Source: a bacterium
GTDB lineage: Bacteria; Patescibacteriota; Minisyncoccia; Phycocordibacterales; UBA10002
Direction: 5' to 3'
Assembly (NCBI GenBank): GCA_030648695.1
Contig: JAUSHG010000020.1
Location: forward strand, 1 to 7,187
Length of the DNA: 7,187 nt
Part shown: positions 5,567 to 7,187 of the stretch, in pieces
How the letters are laid out: every line of letters begins with the position of its first letter
Position numbering within the stretch: position 1 is the stretch's first letter
Translations under genes and position numbers: made by a program
Notes under the pieces: generated by a model
Told to the model about the DNA's origin: nothing
The model's database searches: none
The model's input: the letters and a program-made list of their open reading frames with translations, nothing else

Positions 5567-6460
5567 ATGGCTAACAGGCACCTTGCAAGGTCAGTAGTAT
5601 TACAAACCCTCTACGAGTGGGATTTTAGAAAGTTGCCCCAGAATGCTGCGGCGGGGCTTCTTTCAAGAAACATTCGGGAGTTCGCGCCGGACCTTACAGA
5701 TTCGGAGTTTCTGCGCGAGCTTCTCTCCCATATTTTGGGAAAACAATCCGACCTTGACCGCATTATTGGAAAAGCGGCTCCCGACTGGCCGCTTGATAAA
5801 ATCTCCACGGTAGACCGCAATGTTCTGCGGCTCGGCCTGTATGAACTTCTGTTCGCGGATAAAAAGGAAGTGCCGGCAAAAGTGGCCATCAATGAGGCGA
5901 TTGAGCTCGCCAAAACATTCGGGGGCGAGAACAGCGGCAAGTTCGTGAATGGAGTCCTCGGTTCGGTGTATAAAGAGCTCGGCGAGCCGGGCAAGGATGC
6001 CGCACCGAGAAAACGGAAGGTAGACGTGCCCTTTGAGGATATGCCTATCAAGAAGCTTGTGGGTGCCGTGGTGTACGCAAAAGAGGGAAAGGATATCTAT
6101 CTTGCTCTCGTGCACGATATTTTCGGACACTGGACGCTCTCCAAAGGGAAACTGTTGGAAAACGAAGAGCCGAGTTTGGGAGTGGTGCGCAAAATAAAGG
6201 AGGAAATCAATGCCGATATTACGGTCAAGGAGGAACTGGGCAAAAATGAGTATGTTGCCTCTGACCCCGAAGCCGGAAAAATCCGCAAGCAGGTGCACTA
6301 CTTTTTGGGCGAGTCGGCGTATACGCCGCTTGTGCTTGAAAAGACCGGAGGGTTGGATGATGTGCGGTGGTTCAAGATGAAGGATATTCTGGAGCTTAAT
6401 TTTTATGAAGATATACTTCCGTTAATTACGAAAGCGGTGAATATATTGCTTAAGAAATAA
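5567..6460 (+). CDS. nusB: NusB antitermination factor fused to a Nudix-like domain
   Basis: The 297-residue protein joins two domains. Residues 1 to about 137 are NusB, the small RNA-binding helical protein that with NusE (S10) assembles antitermination complexes on rRNA operons. Hallmarks are RHLARSVVLQTLYEWDF, ISTVDRNVLRLGLYELLF and VPAKVAINEAIELAKTFGG, followed by KFVNGVLGSVYKEL. A charged linker (about 138-160) leads to a Nudix-like domain, 161-297, beginning KKLVGAVVYAKEGKDIYLAL. Its Nudix box runs from G194 to A216. G194, E200, R208, E212 and E213 fit the consensus GX5EX7REUXEEXGU, but K209 replaces the catalytic-base glutamate and N215 the glycine, so hydrolase activity is doubtful and a ligand-sensing or structural role is possible. 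One open frame spans both domains, with no sign of frameshift. No Shine-Dalgarno site is visible. Neighbours rpmF and rnc fit a role in ribosome and rRNA biogenesis. Confidence 0.9.
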   Translation: MANRHLARSVVLQTLYEWDFRKLPQNAAAGLLSRNIREFAPDLTDSEFLRELLSHILGKQSDLDRIIGKAAPDWPLDKISTVDRNVLRLGLYELLFADKKEVPAKVAINEAIELAKTFGGENSGKFVNGVLGSVYKELGEPGKDAAPRKRKVDVPFEDMPIKKLVGAVVYAKEGKDIYLALVHDIFGHWTLSKGKLLENEEPSLGVVRKIKEEINADITVKEELGKNEYVASDPEAGKIRKQVHYFLGESAYTPLVLEKTGGLDDVRWFKMKDILELNFYEDILPLITKAVNILLKK

Positions 6461-6466
6461 GTTAAT

Positions 6467-6601
6467 TTAAATTATTCTAATTGTTCTAATTACTCTAATT
6501 ATTCTAATCAAATCCCAAACCCTAATTTCCAAATTGGGAATTGGACATTTCGGGCATTCATTAGGTCAATTAGAATAATTAGGTTAATTAGGTCAATTTA
6601 A
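6467..6601. repeat. Long inverted repeat of 9-bp units between nusB and rnc
   Basis: Arms of 42 nt (6467-6508 and 6560-6601) pair at 32 of 42 positions. Each arm is TTAAATT plus four copies of a 9-bp unit: ATTCTAATT, GTTCTAATT or ACTCTAATT on the left, and on the reverse complement of the right arm mostly GACCTAATT or AACCTAATT. The CTAATT part is constant and the first three bases vary. The 51-nt centre holds TCCCAA (6513-6518) and TTGGGA (6534-6539), which can pair. The repeat fills almost the whole 148-nt spacer and contains no gene. It may act as a processing or termination structure. Confidence 0.75.
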
Positions 6602-6608
6602 GAAAGCT

Positions 6609-6893
6609 ATGAGTACAGATTTTAGCGGTTTTGAGAAACGGATAGGTATTACGTTCGTCAACAAGGAGTTACTTCGTACCGCTTTTACCCACCGCTCCTA
6701 CCTGAATGAAAATCGGGGAAGCAAAATGGAGCATAACGAGCGGCTGGAATTCTTGGGGGATGCAGTGCTGGAGTTGATTGTTACGGAATATCTCTATCAT
6801 AAATTTCCGGACAAGAATGAGGGCGATTTGACGTCATATCGCTCTGCCTTGGTGAACGCAACGACTTTGGGAGGTGTCGCGGAAAAATTGGGT
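6609..6893 (+). CDS. rnc: Ribonuclease III, N-terminal part, cut by a chimeric join
   Basis: RNase III cleaves double-stranded RNA, including rRNA precursors. The ATG at 6609 gives MSTDFSGFEKRIGITF, then FTHRSYLNE and the signature HNERLEFLGDAVLEL (from residue 42) with catalytic-site E44, E47 and D51, then EGDLTSYRSALVNATTLGGVAEKLG ending at residue 95. Family members have about 220-240 residues. The second acidic motif and the double-stranded RNA binding domain are absent because homology stops at about 6893. Beyond that the frame happens to remain open to the window end, but the translation (HPDHQLVKYPP and on) does not resemble RNase III and is the antisense of a CheR-type gene. Only a weak AAGAAAG could serve as ribosome binding site. 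The position after nusB fits an RNA-processing operon. Confidence 0.92.
6876..6893. other. Probable chimeric junction in a shared 18-bp stretch
   Basis: On the plus strand these bases encode VAEKLG of RNase III; on the minus strand they encode TQFFRD of CheR. Both are conserved family motifs, so the join must lie in or next to this stretch. To the left only rnc makes sense and to the right only the chemotaxis gene does. Short shared sequence at such a switch is typical of a misassembly or of an amplification chimera. Confidence 0.8.
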
Positions 6894-7187
6894 CACCCCG
6901 ATCATCAGCTCGTGAAATACCCTCCGGGATTCCTCCGGCTCCTTCCGCAAGCGTTCGATGTATTCCGGAACCGTGGCAACCTGAAGCACCTGCATGCGCC
7001 GCTGGATACGTCGAATCAGGGTGCTTTTCTTGTAGCCGCTGAAATCGTGTCCGATCTCGCTGTTCAGGTAGGCGCAGATGCCGTTGACATGATCGATCAT
7101 GTCCTGGCGGGTCCCGTCCGGGCCCTTGCTGCCATCGACTTCCGCCAGATGCCGCTGGTATTCGAGGAGCTTTGCCGGCATTTCCGC
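6876..7187 (-). CDS. CheB/CheR-type chemotaxis methyltransferase fragment, partial at both ends
   Basis: Read leftwards from the window edge, the 104 codons begin AEMPAKLLEYQRHL, which resembles the end of a CheB methylesterase domain. There follows the CheR N-terminal domain: GICAYLNSEIGHDFSGYKKS, then TLIRRIQRRMQV, YIERLRKEP, and FHELMIGVTQFFRD. CheR transfers methyl groups from S-adenosylmethionine to chemoreceptor glutamates; in CheB-CheR-PAS fusions it usually belongs to chemosensory-like signalling of proteobacteria. The catalytic methyltransferase domain that should follow is missing: after FFRD the frame runs into antisense rnc (TSQSRCVHQG) and loses family resemblance. Codons favour C or G at the third position more than the genes to the left do. 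It is most probably foreign DNA joined to this contig by assembly or amplification error. The first ATG, at 7181, is probably internal. Confidence 0.85.

Noticed and set aside
6467..6601. CRISPR array
   Set aside because: The repeated units are 9 bp and contiguous, with no spacers of regular length; this is a low-complexity inverted repeat.
6609..7187. A novel RNase III fusion protein running to the window end
   Set aside because: The open frame past 6893 is antisense to a recognisable CheR-type domain and has no features of its own; it is open by chance.

Overview
The window reads as a fragment of a reduced-genome bacterial chromosome, most likely a Patescibacteria/CPR member of the Parcubacteria type, with a short piece of unrelated, probably proteobacterial, DNA joined to its right end. 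The assignment is by recognition only. It rests on the style of the L32 protein, the order rpmF - nusB - rnc, a compact FTLIE pilin pair, few Shine-Dalgarno sites, and gene spacers made of short-word repeats. No rRNA, tRNA, CRISPR array, transposase or phage gene was seen, and no stretch of more than 300 bases lacks a gene.

Positions 1-3051 (minus strand) hold the first 1017 codons of dnaE, the replicative DNA polymerase III alpha subunit, cut off by the window edge inside its OB-fold. The polymerase aspartates are intact, but the PHP domain has lost two expected metal ligands. An 87-bp element made of four consecutive perfect hairpins is inserted in frame in this gene (532-618). A divergent promoter region (3058-3108) separates dnaE from the plus-strand genes, and the two predicted -35 boxes lie on top of each other.

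Positions 3140-4504 (plus) form a surface-structure cassette: an 89-residue single-pass membrane protein, then two tandem type IV pilin-like proteins that share almost the same N-terminal third. A perfect 16-bp-stem hairpin (4513-4547) separates this cassette from housekeeping genes on the same strand: rnhB (RNase HII), rpmF (L32), a NusB-Nudix fusion gene, and the start of rnc (RNase III). The rnhB-rpmF, rpmF-nusB and nusB-rnc spacers are each occupied by an imperfect inverted repeat built from a different short word. Together these genes serve replication, RNA-DNA hybrid removal, ribosome assembly and rRNA transcription and processing.

After codon 95 of rnc, at about 6876-6893, homology switches to a CheB/CheR-type chemotaxis methyltransferase fragment on the opposite strand that runs off the window end. 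The switch lies in about 18 bp that fit both protein families, as expected of a chimeric assembly or amplification join. The rnc frame happens to stay open to the end of the window, so it could be mistaken for a full 3'-partial gene.

The most noteworthy items are the in-frame four-hairpin element in dnaE, the NusB-Nudix fusion with an altered Nudix box, the possible leaderless starts of dnaE and rpmF, the word-repeat spacers, and the chimeric right end. No wholly new multi-gene system is evident.
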